Shown: positions 55,961 through 64,000 of the stretch, piece by piece
Position numbering within the stretch: position 1 is the first letter of the stretch
How the letters are laid out: every line of letters starts with the position of its first letter
Assembly (NCBI RefSeq): GCF_014636475.1
Contig: NZ_BMEL01000001.1
Coordinates: 558,001-622,000 of the forward strand
Source of the DNA: Halobacillus andaensis
Lineage (GTDB): Bacteria; Bacillota; Bacilli; Bacillales; Halobacillaceae
Length of the DNA stretch: 64,000 nucleotides
Direction: 5' to 3'
Position numbers and translations under genes: made by a program
Notes under the pieces: model-generated
What the model was told of the DNA's origin: nothing
Database searches by the model: none
Seen by the model: only the letters and a program-made list of their open reading frames with translations

Positions 55961-56758
55961 TCAGCTGAAGAACGGGTGATCGTCGTTAATCTGAATCCGT
56001 TTTACACTTTTTGCTTTGCCCGTTTGCTCATCTACATCTACAAGAACACCACTTAATTGTGTTCTTCCCGATTTTGGTACTTCAAAACGTACGGGCAAGT
56101 TTGTTAGGAATCGTTTCATAACGGCTTCTCGTTCCATACCGAGAATTCCATCGTACGGGCCTGTCATCCCAACATCTGTAATATAAGCTGTCCCTCCAGG
56201 GAGGATTCGGTCGTCTGATGTTTGTACGTGAGTATGGGTGCCAACGTTAACACTAAGACGGCCGTCCACGTACCAGCCCATCGCTTGTTTTTCACTCGTC
56301 GCTTCTGCATGAAAATCTAAAAATACGATCGGCGTTCTTTTTTTAGCTACTTTAATGAGTTCATCAATTTTACGAAAAGGGTCATCGTTTGGCGTTAAAA
56401 AAGTACGTCCCTGTAAATTAATGACGGCTACTTCAGCTTTTGGTGTCTTAATAAACGTTAACCCCTTGCCAGGAGTGCCTTCAGGAAAGTTAGCAGGACG
56501 TACCATATACTCTGCCTCATCAATAAAATCAAAGATTTCTTTTTTATCCCAGGCATGATTACCTAACGTTACAGCTTGAGCACCACATTCTAAAAACCTG
56601 CGATAAATTTTTTCTGTAATCCCTTTACCGGCTGCTGCATTTTCTCCATTGATAATGGTCACCGTTGGCTGGTATTTTTGCTTAAGCTTTGGTAAATACT
56701 CTTCGACCATGTCACGACCTGGTGAGCCTACAACATCTCCAATAAACATTATCTTCAT
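55961..56758 (-). CDS. ymdB: YmdB metallophosphoesterase (cAMP phosphodiesterase)
   Basis: A 265-aa dinuclear-metal phosphodiesterase. Metal ligands: MFIGDVVGSPGRD, INGENAAAGKG, LGNHAWDKKE, DFHAEATSEKQAMG and GTHTHVQTSD. In B. subtilis it hydrolyses 2',3'-cyclic nucleotides and affects nanotube formation and biofilm genes. It lies 72 bp after rny, the conserved rny-ymdB pair. Confidence 0.94.
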   Translation of the reverse strand: MKIMFIGDVVGSPGRDMVEEYLPKLKQKYQPTVTIINGENAAAGKGITEKIYRRFLECGAQAVTLGNHAWDKKEIFDFIDEAEYMVRPANFPEGTPGKGLTFIKTPKAEVAVINLQGRTFLTPNDDPFRKIDELIKVAKKRTPIVFLDFHAEATSEKQAMGWYVDGRLSVNVGTHTHVQTSDDRILPGGTAYITDVGMTGPYDGILGMEREAVMKRFLTNLPVRFEVPKSGRTQLSGVLVDVDEQTGKAKSVKRIQINDDHPFFS

Positions 56759-56798
56759 AGTATGTTCTCCTTTGTTAGTAGCATTAAAAATGAAAATG

Positions 56799-56823
56799 AA
56801 GCGGCCAATTTAATTTGACCGCT
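56799..56823 (-). terminator. Hairpin between rny and ymdB
   Basis: AGCGGTCAAATT and AATTGGCCGCT arms, T-rich on the minus strand afterwards. It probably sets the rny to ymdB ratio. Confidence 0.6.
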
Positions 56824-56830
56824 CCATCTC

Positions 56831-58390
56831 TTATTTCGCATATTCCACTGAACGTGTTTCACGAATAACCGTAACTTTAATGTGACCTGGATAATCAAGT
56901 TCATCTTCAATCCGATTTCGAATATCTCGCGCTAGACTCGTAGCGGTAAGGTCATCAATTTCATCCGGGCGAACCATAATTCGAACTTCACGTCCTGCTT
57001 GGATCGCAAAGGACTTTTCAACTCCATCATAGGATTCAGAAATTTCTTCAAGTTTTTCAAGACGTTTAATGTAATTTTCTAACGTCTCGCTTCGCGCTCC
57101 TGGTCGAGCAGCAGATAACGCATCAGCAGCTGCTACAAGTACAGCAATTACGGAAGTAGGTTCCTCGTCTCCGTGGTGAGAAGCGATGGCGTTTATGACG
57201 ACTTCGTTCTCTTTGTACTTCGTAGCCAGTTCTTTCCCAATCTCCACGTGACTGCCTTCCACTTCGTGGTCAATGGCTTTACCAATATCGTGAAGAAGTC
57301 CTGCTCTGCGAGCGAGCGTTTCATCTTCTCCTAATTCTGCAGCCAATAACCCGGATAAATAGGCAACTTCTGTCGAATGCTTTAAGACGTTCTGACCGTA
57401 GCTTGTACGATATTTTAATCGTCCTAGAATCTTCACAAGGTCTGGATGCAGGTTGTGGACACCAATTTCAAAAGTGGTTTCCTCCCCAACTTCCCGAATG
57501 TAATCATCGACTTCACGTCTTGATTTATCGACCATTTCCTCAATTCTAGCAGGGTGAATACGGCCATCCTGAACAAGTTTCTCTAAAGCCATTCGAGCTG
57601 TCTCTCGTCGAATTGGGTCAAACCCAGATAAAATAACTGCTTCTGGGGTATCATCAATTATTAGATCGATACCAGTTAACGTTTCTAACGTACGGATATT
57701 ACGTCCTTCACGTCCGATGATACGGCCTTTCATTTCATCGTTAGGCAAGTTGACCACAGAAACTGTAGTCTCTGCCACGTGATCAGCAGCACAACGTTGA
57801 AGGGCAAGTGAAAGAATGTTCTTGGCTTTCTTATCCGCTTCCTCTTTGGCACGATTTTCAGCTTCTTTAATCATTAGAGCTGATTCATGAGATACTTCTT
57901 GTTCGACTCGTTCAAGAATTACTTGTTTAGCCTGGTCAGCAGTTAAGCCGGAGATGCGTTCAAGTTCAGTTTGTTGCTCTTGAAGCATAGCTTCCACTTT
58001 GCTTTCCATTTCTTCAATTTGTTGTTGTCTTTCGGCAAGAGTCCCCTCTTTCTTTTCGAGTGATAAATCACGTTGATCTAGTGTTCCACTCTTACGATCA
58101 AGATTCTCTTCTTTCTGTGTTAGACGGTTTTCGGTTTTCTGCAGTTCCATGCGGCGTTCGCGAATATCATTTTCAGCTTCTTGACGGAATTTCTGATTTT
58201 CTTCCTTCGCTTCAAGTAGCGCTTCTTTTTTTGCAGATTCGGCATTGCGACGGCCTTCTTCTACAATTTGCTTCGCAAGTTCTTCAGCACTAGATATTTT
58301 CGCTTCCGCAATAGATTTCCGAATGAGATAACCAACAACAGAACCGACGATAAGGGCAAGCAAAATGAAGATGATGGATAACATATCCAT
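56831..58390 (-). CDS. rny: Ribonuclease Y
   Basis: A 519-aa membrane-anchored endoribonuclease starting bulk mRNA decay. One N-terminal helix ([19 protein letters not shown]), a long coiled coil (about 30-200), a KH domain ([23 protein letters not shown]) and an HD domain ([21 protein letters not shown]). Its Y-complex partner YmcA is encoded at 51049-51474. ATG 58390 has GAGGAGGTG upstream. Confidence 0.97.
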   Translation of the reverse strand: MDMLSIIFILLALIVGSVVGYLIRKSIAEAKISSAEELAKQIVEEGRRNAESAKKEALLEAKEENQKFRQEAENDIRERRMELQKTENRLTQKEENLDRKSGTLDQRDLSLEKKEGTLAERQQQIEEMESKVEAMLQEQQTELERISGLTADQAKQVILERVEQEVSHESALMIKEAENRAKEEADKKAKNILSLALQRCAADHVAETTVSVVNLPNDEMKGRIIGREGRNIRTLETLTGIDLIIDDTPEAVILSGFDPIRRETARMALEKLVQDGRIHPARIEEMVDKSRREVDDYIREVGEETTFEIGVHNLHPDLVKILGRLKYRTSYGQNVLKHSTEVAYLSGLLAAELGEDETLARRAGLLHDIGKAIDHEVEGSHVEIGKELATKYKENEVVINAIASHHGDEEPTSVIAVLVAAADALSAARPGARSETLENYIKRLEKLEEISESYDGVEKSFAIQAGREVRIMVRPDEIDDLTATSLARDIRNRIEDELDYPGHIKVTVIRETRSVEYAK

Positions 58391-58596
58391 AGTTTCACCT
58401 CCTCTTGCTATAAACTTGGTCCGTTTGTCGGCGTGTACAAACGATTCATTTTCAGTTTCATTTCATTTAGGTAAAAAGGTATAAATATGAAAATGATACA
58501 CATTCATTTTATGCTTGCAGAATGGTAATGTCAAGGAAACCTCGCAACCTAAAACCTGTTTCATTTCAAAATTTCAAAAAAGTTGCTCAATTCCAA

Positions 58597-58643
58597 CAAA
58601 AAAAGCAGCGACATCTAATAGATTTTCAGAGGTCGCTGCTTTA
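58597..58643 (-). terminator. Terminator of recA
   Basis: AAGCAGCGACCTCTGA and AGATGTCGCTGCTTTTTTTG arms on the minus strand, 12 bp after the stop. Confidence 0.88.
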
Positions 58644-58654
58644 TTTCCTTCTAT

Positions 58655-59695
58655 TTAGACGTCCAATGATTCTTGGCTGTCTGCTTTACTTTCTTTGTGT
58701 AAAGGGACGTCATCCATACCGTAATGCTCACGAACAGTAGCCTTAATCTCTTGGTAAACTTCCTCATTTTCTTTTAAGAACTGCTTGGCATTTTCACGGC
58801 CTTGTCCCATACGGTCATTATTATAGGAATACCATGAACCGCTTTTTTGTACTAAATCCAGATCAGAGGCAATATCAAGAAGTTCTCCTTCACGGGAAAT
58901 TCCTTCCCCGTACATAATATCCACTTCAGCTTGCTTAAATGGAGGAGCTACCTTGTTTTTAACAACTTTTAACCTTGTTTTGTTACCAACCATTTCATTT
59001 CCTTGTTTAAGAGTTTCCGCACGACGAACTTCTAGTCTAACAGAAGAATAGAATTTTAATGCGCGTCCACCTGGAGTAGTTTCAGGATTACCGAACATGA
59101 CTCCGACTTTTTCACGAATTTGGTTAATAAAGATCGCTGTAGTCTTCGACTTATTAATAGCACCCGATAGCTTTCTTAATGCTTGAGACATTAAACGAGC
59201 CTGCAAACCTACGTGGGCGTCTCCCATTTCCCCTTCGATTTCAGCCTTTGGTACTAAAGCTGCTACAGAGTCAATTACGACCATGTCTACAGCGCCGCTT
59301 CGTACTAACGCTTCGGCTATTTCTAATGCCTGTTCACCAGTATCAGGCTGGGATAGTAAAAGCTCTTCAATGTTTACTCCTAACGCACGAGCGTAAACTG
59401 GATCAAGAGCATGTTCTGCATCAATAAATGCCGCTTGTCCACCTTGTCTTTGAGCTTCTGCAATAGCATGCAGCGCTACAGTTGTTTTACCAGAAGATTC
59501 CGGTCCATATATTTCTACAATTCTTCCGCGAGGATATCCACCCACACCTAAAGCTACATCAAGAGCGAGCGACCCACTTGAGACAGTGTTTATCTTCTGT
59601 TCCGCCTGTTCCCCAAGTTTCATAATGGATCCTTTTCCGAACTGTTTTTCAATTTGTCTTAAAGCCATATCTAACGCTTGCTTACGATCACTCAT
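58655..59695 (-). CDS. recA: Recombinase RecA
   Basis: A 346-aa strand-exchange ATPase and LexA coprotease. Walker A is GPESSGKTT (64-72); Walker B lies in [11 protein letters not shown]; loop L1 and L2 regions follow, with [23 protein letters not shown] 59695 is preceded by GAAAGGGG. Its promoter carries a one-mismatch SOS box, so it takes part in the same LexA circuit as parE and the SOS peptide operon. Confidence 0.98.
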   Translation of the reverse strand: MSDRKQALDMALRQIEKQFGKGSIMKLGEQAEQKINTVSSGSLALDVALGVGGYPRGRIVEIYGPESSGKTTVALHAIAEAQRQGGQAAFIDAEHALDPVYARALGVNIEELLLSQPDTGEQALEIAEALVRSGAVDMVVIDSVAALVPKAEIEGEMGDAHVGLQARLMSQALRKLSGAINKSKTTAIFINQIREKVGVMFGNPETTPGGRALKFYSSVRLEVRRAETLKQGNEMVGNKTRLKVVKNKVAPPFKQAEVDIMYGEGISREGELLDIASDLDLVQKSGSWYSYNNDRMGQGRENAKQFLKENEEVYQEIKATVREHYGMDDVPLHKESKADSQESLDV

Positions 59696-59724
59696 AATAT
59701 TCCCCTTTCAAAATTGCTATCCCT

Positions 59725-59774
59725 ATCATAACTCGTTTTTTATGTTTTGCCAACTAAAAAGCGAATAAATGTTC
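59725..59774 (-). promoter_or_regulatory. recA promoter with near-consensus LexA box
   Basis: Minus strand: TTGGCA (59753-59748), 17-bp spacer, TATGAT (59730-59725). Upstream lies GAACATTTATTC (59774-59763), one mismatch from GAAC-N4-GTTC. This suggests softer LexA control than at lexA and parE. Confidence 0.7.
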
Positions 59775-59859
59775 CCTTTTTTTAAAAACATCCACTCCCG
59801 TCAAAATATAAGTTTATATAGGGGAAAATTTGATTTTTTAATCATTTATACAAGAAAAA

Positions 59860-61089
59860 TTATAAATTTAATTTATGAAATAATAATTCAAAACCTTTGG
59901 TAACGGTTCGTTGGCGAATTTTATCACGGCTTCCATCAAAGTAACACTGAATAACTTCAGCAGGAGCATCATTCGCCTTTATTCCAATATAAACAAGCCC
60001 TGGTTCATGACCTTCACTCGAAGAAGGACCTGCTACTCCTGTGAAGCTAATAGAAATATCGACATGCAACAGTTTTTGTGCTTGAATCGCCATTTCCTCT
60101 GCACACTCGGAACTTATTGTTCCATGCCTTGTAATAATTTCTTCTGGAACTTGGATCACACGCTGCTTGGCGTCAGGCGTATATGCGACTAACCCGCCTT
60201 GACATATAGATGAAGCACCTGTTAAACGAATAACCCGTTCAATAAATTTCCCACCCGTTAAGCTTTCTGCTGAGCCAATGGTTAGTGATTTTTGTACTAA
60301 TAAGTCTTGAACCGCTTCTTCAATAGTGATGCTGTCACTGCCAAAATAATAATGACCTACCCGTTCCAAAATAGAAGTTTTCATATTCGCTATTTTACGT
60401 TCTGGATGCTTACCTGAAGCCGTTAAACGAATCGCGACATCTCCTTCTCCAGCTAAAGGAGCGATGGTAGGATTGGTTTGCTGAGCAATTAAATCTTTAA
60501 GTTTTTCCTCTAAAGTAGACTCTCCTATCCCAATAAAGCGAAGCATTTCTGACTTAATCTTTGTTTCTAACTGATACTTTTCAGTTAAATATGTGAAAAC
60601 AAAGTCATTCATCAAGCTTTTCATTTCTGCTGGGACACCAGGCAGAAAAATAAACGTAGCGTCATTCGCTTCTACAATTTGACCTGGCGCCATACCTTCA
60701 CTATTCTCTAATACCTTCGCCTTCTTTAACACATGGGATTGTTTGCGATTATTCTCCGTCATCTGATGATCATTTTTCTTATAGAAATGAGCAATTTTGT
60801 TCATGGTTGGCTCATGCTCGATTAATTCATCTTGCAATACCTCGCAAGCCGCTTCCCGTGTTAAATCATCTTCTGTAGGACCAAGCCCTCCTGTAACGAT
60901 AACAACGTCGGAGCGCTGCTTGGCTTGTTCAAATGACTCTACTACTCTCGTGAGATTATCGCCCACAACGCTGTGATGATAAATGTTGGCTCCATAATGA
61001 GCTAATTCTCTAGAAATCCACTGAGCATTTGTATTTGCGATCTGGCCTAGTAATAGTTCTGTTCCGACAGCAATTACTTCCATTCTCAT
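59860..61089 (-). CDS. cinA: CinA-family protein (competence/damage-inducible)
   Basis: A 409-aa two-domain protein: an N-terminal MoCF-like domain (VIAVGTELLLGQIANTNAQW; VTGGLGPTEDDLTREA) and a C-terminal CinA/PncC nicotinamide-nucleotide amidase domain (IGSAESLTGGKFIERV; FTGVAGPSSSEG). In B. subtilis it is late-competence induced and co-expressed with recA. It overlaps the pgsA stop by 4 bp (ATGA). A 164-bp gap with the SOS-type promoter separates it from recA. Confidence 0.94.
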   Translation of the reverse strand: MRMEVIAVGTELLLGQIANTNAQWISRELAHYGANIYHHSVVGDNLTRVVESFEQAKQRSDVVIVTGGLGPTEDDLTREAACEVLQDELIEHEPTMNKIAHFYKKNDHQMTENNRKQSHVLKKAKVLENSEGMAPGQIVEANDATFIFLPGVPAEMKSLMNDFVFTYLTEKYQLETKIKSEMLRFIGIGESTLEEKLKDLIAQQTNPTIAPLAGEGDVAIRLTASGKHPERKIANMKTSILERVGHYYFGSDSITIEEAVQDLLVQKSLTIGSAESLTGGKFIERVIRLTGASSICQGGLVAYTPDAKQRVIQVPEEIITRHGTISSECAEEMAIQAQKLLHVDISISFTGVAGPSSSEGHEPGLVYIGIKANDAPAEVIQCYFDGSRDKIRQRTVTKGFELLFHKLNL

Positions 61090-61664
61090 TTTGAATCTCT
61101 CATGACATGCCAGTTTTTAGCGAAATAATCGTATCCCGAATACACCGTAATGATTAATGCAGCATATAAGCTAATTAGTCCTAATGGAAAGCCAACATAC
61201 GCAAATGGCCAGTTATGCAAAAGAAGGAGTGAAATGGCAATAATTTGAATCCATGTCTTTAGTTTCCCCATTTGACTGGCAGCAAGAACACTGCCTTCAC
61301 CAGCCGCCACTAAACGAAGCCCTGTAACGGCAAATTCTCTGCTTATAATTAAGATAACAATCCATGCTGGAGCTAAACCAATTTCAACGAGTAAAATCAG
61401 CGCAGCACTAACAAGTAATTTGTCTGCTAAAGGATCAAGGAACTTTCCTAAGTTTGTCACAAGGTTATATTTTCTAGCAATATACCCATCAATCCAGTCT
61501 GTGGTGGAAGCTATAATAAACAAGAGCGCTCCTGCTAAATGCGCCACAGGAAGTTCACGCTCTCCCATTTGGATTTCTCCCCAATTAAAGGGAACACTCA
61601 TTAAAATAATAAATACAGGGATTAAAAAAATTCTTGATAACGTAATTTTGTTAGGTAAATTCAT
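61086..61664 (-). CDS. pgsA: CDP-diacylglycerol-glycerol-3-phosphate 3-phosphatidyltransferase
   Basis: A 192-aa membrane enzyme making phosphatidylglycerol phosphate. The CDP-alcohol phosphotransferase motif DG-x2-AR-x8-G-x3-D-x3-D is seen in TDWIDGYIARKYNL followed by GKFLDPLADKLL (about residues 57-86). Five to six membrane helices. ATG 61664 follows AAGGAGG. Anionic phosphatidylglycerol is the major lipid of halophilic bacilli. Confidence 0.96.
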   Translation of the reverse strand: MNLPNKITLSRIFLIPVFIILMSVPFNWGEIQMGERELPVAHLAGALLFIIASTTDWIDGYIARKYNLVTNLGKFLDPLADKLLVSAALILLVEIGLAPAWIVILIISREFAVTGLRLVAAGEGSVLAASQMGKLKTWIQIIAISLLLLHNWPFAYVGFPLGLISLYAALIITVYSGYDYFAKNWHVMRDSK

Positions 61665-61690
61665 TCTTAGACACCCTCCTTAAAATAAAA

Positions 61691-61755
61691 CATAAAGCTG
61701 CCCCTCATAAAAGAAGTGGTTGTGCTTCTTTCACTTCAAGGACAGCTTCGTTTTT
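61691..61755 (-). terminator. Possible terminator of rodZ-like gene
   Basis: GAAGCTGTCC and GGGGCAGCTT arms, with an inner GAAG/CTTC pairing, then TTATGTTTTATTTT on the minus strand. It lies before pgsA. Confidence 0.55.
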
Positions 61756-61763
61756 AACTCAGA

Positions 61764-62699
61764 TTACTCAAACCTTATTAATAACTTTTGTGTAAGGTTG
61801 TCAGCTGGAAATTCGATTTCTTCATCATTTACTTTCACTGTAATCCCAGGGACTGATCCTGTTTTTATGTAGACTTCATCAAATTCACTAAGGTCCACAT
61901 TAAGGTCTTCATCATCTGCGCTATAATTCCTTGCGTCCGCCAGACTTTCTCCACCTTTAGGTGCATTGACTTCTACATACGTTTCCCCATCGAATTCGAT
62001 TGTTAATTCTCTCTCGCCGGCGTTAGAAATTTCATAAATATGTTCTGGGAATCCCCCTGAACCTGTTTCCTCAAGGGAAACGTCCATCTCTTCTTCTTCC
62101 TCTTCTTCAGCGTCGTCTTCTGAATTAGCTTCTTCTTCAGACCCTGATTCATTACTTTCTTCTTCGTCCCCTTCTCCTTCACCAGAATCAGATTCGTTAC
62201 CAGCGGAATCTTGATCATCGCTTTCGTCTTCATCATCCGGTGGATTAGAAACGTTCACCTGGTCTTCACTGCTTTCCTCTTCATTAGCGCTATCATTAGG
62301 GTTTGACACTTGTAAAATAAAATACCAGGCGACAAAAAGTAAACCTACGATGAGAACAACGGTTAAAATAGTTGGGAAGGCTTTAGACATTCCGCCTCCC
62401 ATAGCTGGACGGTTCTCGCTTTTTGATTTTTGAACACGACTATACGTGATCACTTGTTCTTCTTCATTTGAAGGAAGTTCGCTTTTATGCTCTTCCATTA
62501 CTTGTTCGGGGTCTAACCCAACAGCGGAAGCATACTCCCTGATAAAGGCTCTTGTATAAAACTTGCCTGGAAGCACATCAAACTCATTTTTTTCAATGGC
62601 TTGAAGATATCTTTTTTGTATCTTTGTCGTACGCTGCACTTCTTCAAGCGTTAAACCTTTTTCCTCTCTCGCTTCTCTTAGGCGTGAGCCTATTTCCAT
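61764..62699 (-). CDS. rodZ: RodZ-like cell-shape protein (YmfM)
   Basis: A 311-aa bitopic membrane protein. N-terminal HTH_25 domain (SRLREAREEKGLTLEEVQRTTKIQKRYLQAIEKNEF), one membrane helix (AFPTILTVVLIVGLLFVAWYFIL near residues 107-130), a very acidic Asp/Glu/Ser linker (about 135-205) and a C-terminal DUF4115 beta domain. RodZ links MreB to the wall synthesis machinery. The linker is far more acidic than in B. subtilis, typical of salt-adapted exported segments. ATG 62699 with GGAAGG eight bases upstream is preferred to a GTG at 62708. Confidence 0.9.
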   Translation of the reverse strand: MEIGSRLREAREEKGLTLEEVQRTTKIQKRYLQAIEKNEFDVLPGKFYTRAFIREYASAVGLDPEQVMEEHKSELPSNEEEQVITYSRVQKSKSENRPAMGGGMSKAFPTILTVVLIVGLLFVAWYFILQVSNPNDSANEEESSEDQVNVSNPPDDEDESDDQDSAGNESDSGEGEGDEEESNESGSEEEANSEDDAEEEEEEEMDVSLEETGSGGFPEHIYEISNAGERELTIEFDGETYVEVNAPKGGESLADARNYSADDEDLNVDLSEFDEVYIKTGSVPGITVKVNDEEIEFPADNLTQKLLIRFE

Positions 62700-62718
62700 A
62701 ACTAACACCTTCCATTAT

Positions 62719-63507
62719 TTAAAAATCAAACATTGAAAATCCATCATTTGTTTTCGCCTCTTTTTCTACGGTTTCATAAGTAATTTCTTCGTCATCATTA
62801 TTACGAAGTTCGATAATATAATCGAAATCACTCATTTTATATTCCGTTTCTTGTACGAAAATATCAGGATGCTCAATCACTTTTGTCGCCGGAAGACGCA
62901 TAACTTCCCGTACTAATTGCCAGTGCCTCTCACTAGCTCTTCTAGCAGAAACAATTCCGTCTATAATATACAAATAGTCTTCATTGTATTCTTCATCAAT
63001 TAATTGATTACGAACCGTTTGCTTTAATAAAGTACTTGATACGAACAACCAGCGCTTATTAGCACATACGCTTGCCGCTACAATTGATTCTGTTTTACCG
63101 ACACGCGGCATTCCACGAATACCAATGAGCTTGTGCCCCTCTTTCATAAACAGCTCAGCCATAAAATCAACGAGCACCCCTAGGTCTTCGCGGTTAAAAC
63201 GAAACGTTTTTTTATCATCAATATCACTATGTATGTAACGTCCATGTCTAACAGCTAATCGGTCTCTTAACTTCGGTCTGCGTAATTTAGTAATTTTAAT
63301 CGTATCCATTGTATTTAAAATAGAGCGCAATCGCATAATTTGTTCTTCGCTTTTACAAAGCAAGAGCATCCCTCTGTGGGAGTTCTCTACACCATTTATC
63401 GTTACGATATTAATGGACATCATCCCCAATAAAGATGATATATCCCCAAGGAGGCCCGGCCGATTGTACTGGATCTCATATTCTAAATACCATTCTTTTT
63501 TTTCCAT
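62719..63507 (-). CDS. ymfK: YmfK family protein (DUF3388)
   Basis: A 262-aa protein with an N-terminal ACT-like domain (WYLEYEIQYNRPGLLGDISSLLGMMSINIVTINGV) and a middle P-loop-like stretch (GIRGMPRVGKTESIVAASV). This matches DUF3388 proteins beside ymfJ in Bacillus. Function unknown; the ACT region hints at small-molecule sensing and the GxxRVGKTE at nucleotide binding. It lies 19 bp upstream of rodZ and is probably co-transcribed. Confidence 0.88.
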   Translation of the reverse strand: MEKKEWYLEYEIQYNRPGLLGDISSLLGMMSINIVTINGVENSHRGMLLLCKSEEQIMRLRSILNTMDTIKITKLRRPKLRDRLAVRHGRYIHSDIDDKKTFRFNREDLGVLVDFMAELFMKEGHKLIGIRGMPRVGKTESIVAASVCANKRWLFVSSTLLKQTVRNQLIDEEYNEDYLYIIDGIVSARRASERHWQLVREVMRLPATKVIEHPDIFVQETEYKMSDFDYIIELRNNDDEEITYETVEKEAKTNDGFSMFDF

Positions 63508-63620
63508 GATCCATCTCCTCTGGAAAATGTCGAAGTTTGTAAAAAAAATAGCTTGAATTTGTCCCTTTTTATATCATAAATGATTTTACCCTAATAAGAA
63601 AGACTACAAACAGATTTAGT

Positions 63621-63655
63621 AAAAAAACCGTACAGGAAAACCCCGTACGGTTTTA
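63621..63655 (-). terminator. Terminator of ymfJ
   Basis: AAAACCGTAC and GTACGGTTTTTTT arms on the minus strand, 8 bp after the stop. Confidence 0.88.
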
Positions 63656-63662
63656 AGTACTT

Positions 63663-63923
63663 TTATGATTGTGTCCCTTCGCTTTGTACAAGTTTCACCA
63701 TCATGTTAGCTATTGCGTGTTGTTCTTTTTCATCTGCCACATTCCACAGTTCGCGAAGAACAGCCTCTTGGTCATTCTTAGCTTCCACCTCAGTAGCTAA
63801 ATAGCCACCAATTTCGTAAGCTAATTCTGAAACAGATTGGTCGTCCATTCCTTGTCCTTCCGCTTGATGTAAACGGTCACCCAAGAAATCTTTCCATGAC
63901 TCAAAGTTGTCAAGTACAGACAT
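63663..63923 (-). CDS. ymfJ: YmfJ family protein (DUF3243)
   Basis: An 86-aa helical protein: SVLDNFESWKDFLGDRLHQAEGQGM, LAYEIGGYLATEV, LWNVADEKEQHAIANMMVKLVQ. This is the DUF3243 family, of unknown function. ATG 63923 has GAGGAGGT upstream; the frame reaches to 63956 but the extra residues are not conserved. It sits upstream of ymfK, as in B. subtilis. Confidence 0.92.
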   Translation of the reverse strand: MSVLDNFESWKDFLGDRLHQAEGQGMDDQSVSELAYEIGGYLATEVEAKNDQEAVLRELWNVADEKEQHAIANMMVKLVQSEGTQS

Positions 63924-64000
63924 TTCGTGTACCTCCTCAAGATGATTTTTCATCATTAGTATGAGGCAGGAGGATTGATATTATGCATCAATACTTTTTA

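Overview
This 64 kb window is chromosomal DNA of a spore-forming, low-to-moderate GC Firmicute of the family Bacillaceae. Gene order follows the Bacillus subtilis ymf-rec-mut-hfq-gln-lex-yne-par core almost gene for gene. Spore genes (cotE, spoVS, spoVK, tlp, sirA), acidic surface-exposed segments (RodZ linker, solute-binding domain) and an osmolyte-type ABC importer suggest a moderately halophilic genus such as Halobacillus, Pontibacillus or Thalassobacillus. The genus is an inference. Most genes lie on the minus strand.

Layout, left to right. 1-5030: leucine/branched acyl-CoA catabolic operon (biotin carrier, biotin carboxylase, acyl-CoA synthetase, acyl-CoA dehydrogenase) with a TetR gene, a TetR-type operator and a near-perfect cre site. 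5158-10177: parC, parE and a CoA-binding protein; a LexA box sits inside the parE promoter. 10190-19030: a block absent from this place in B. subtilis, with a fused permease/solute-binding ABC importer, a PerM-type permease, a cyclase-family hydrolase, gnd, zwf and an amine oxidase remnant. 19266-21556 (+): plsY, folE2, yidD and an IscA-like gene. 21580-25982: yneQ, a YbgC thioesterase, a two-domain AAA+ protein, tlp, a 47-aa FbpB-like protein and a ResA-like thioredoxin. 26145-32146: aconitase, yneK, ccdC, an orphan mrpB, ccdA, yneF and sirA. 32292-36356: transketolase and the SOS locus (ynzC, yneB, a 31-aa membrane peptide, lexA). 36577-38043: two accessory genes (RraA-like, unknown HTH protein). 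38394-45082: glnA, glnR, ynbB, hflX, spoVK, hfq, miaA. 45263-45622: XRE regulator behind four 22-bp operator-like repeats. 45686-63923: mutL, mutS, cotE, ricA, miaB, kbl, tdh, spoVS, ymdB, rny, recA, cinA, pgsA, rodZ, ymfK, ymfJ.

How it works together. The window is rich in SOS wiring. lexA and the divergent peptide-yneB-ynzC operon share a region with two perfect and two one-mismatch GAAC-N4-GTTC boxes. One perfect box fills the spacer of a consensus sigma-A promoter for the peptide operon. parE has a perfect box in its promoter spacer and recA has a one-mismatch box upstream of its promoter. Where B. subtilis has the LysM-containing division inhibitor YneA, this genome has only a single-helix peptide of 31 residues; this is the most interesting candidate here. 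Other points of note are the phased 22-bp operators of the XRE gene, the orphan MrpB between CcdA and CcdC, the tandem-AAA SpoVK relative, the EgtU-like fused transporter, and two GC-rich structured intergenic elements (15027-15140 and about 24665-24770).
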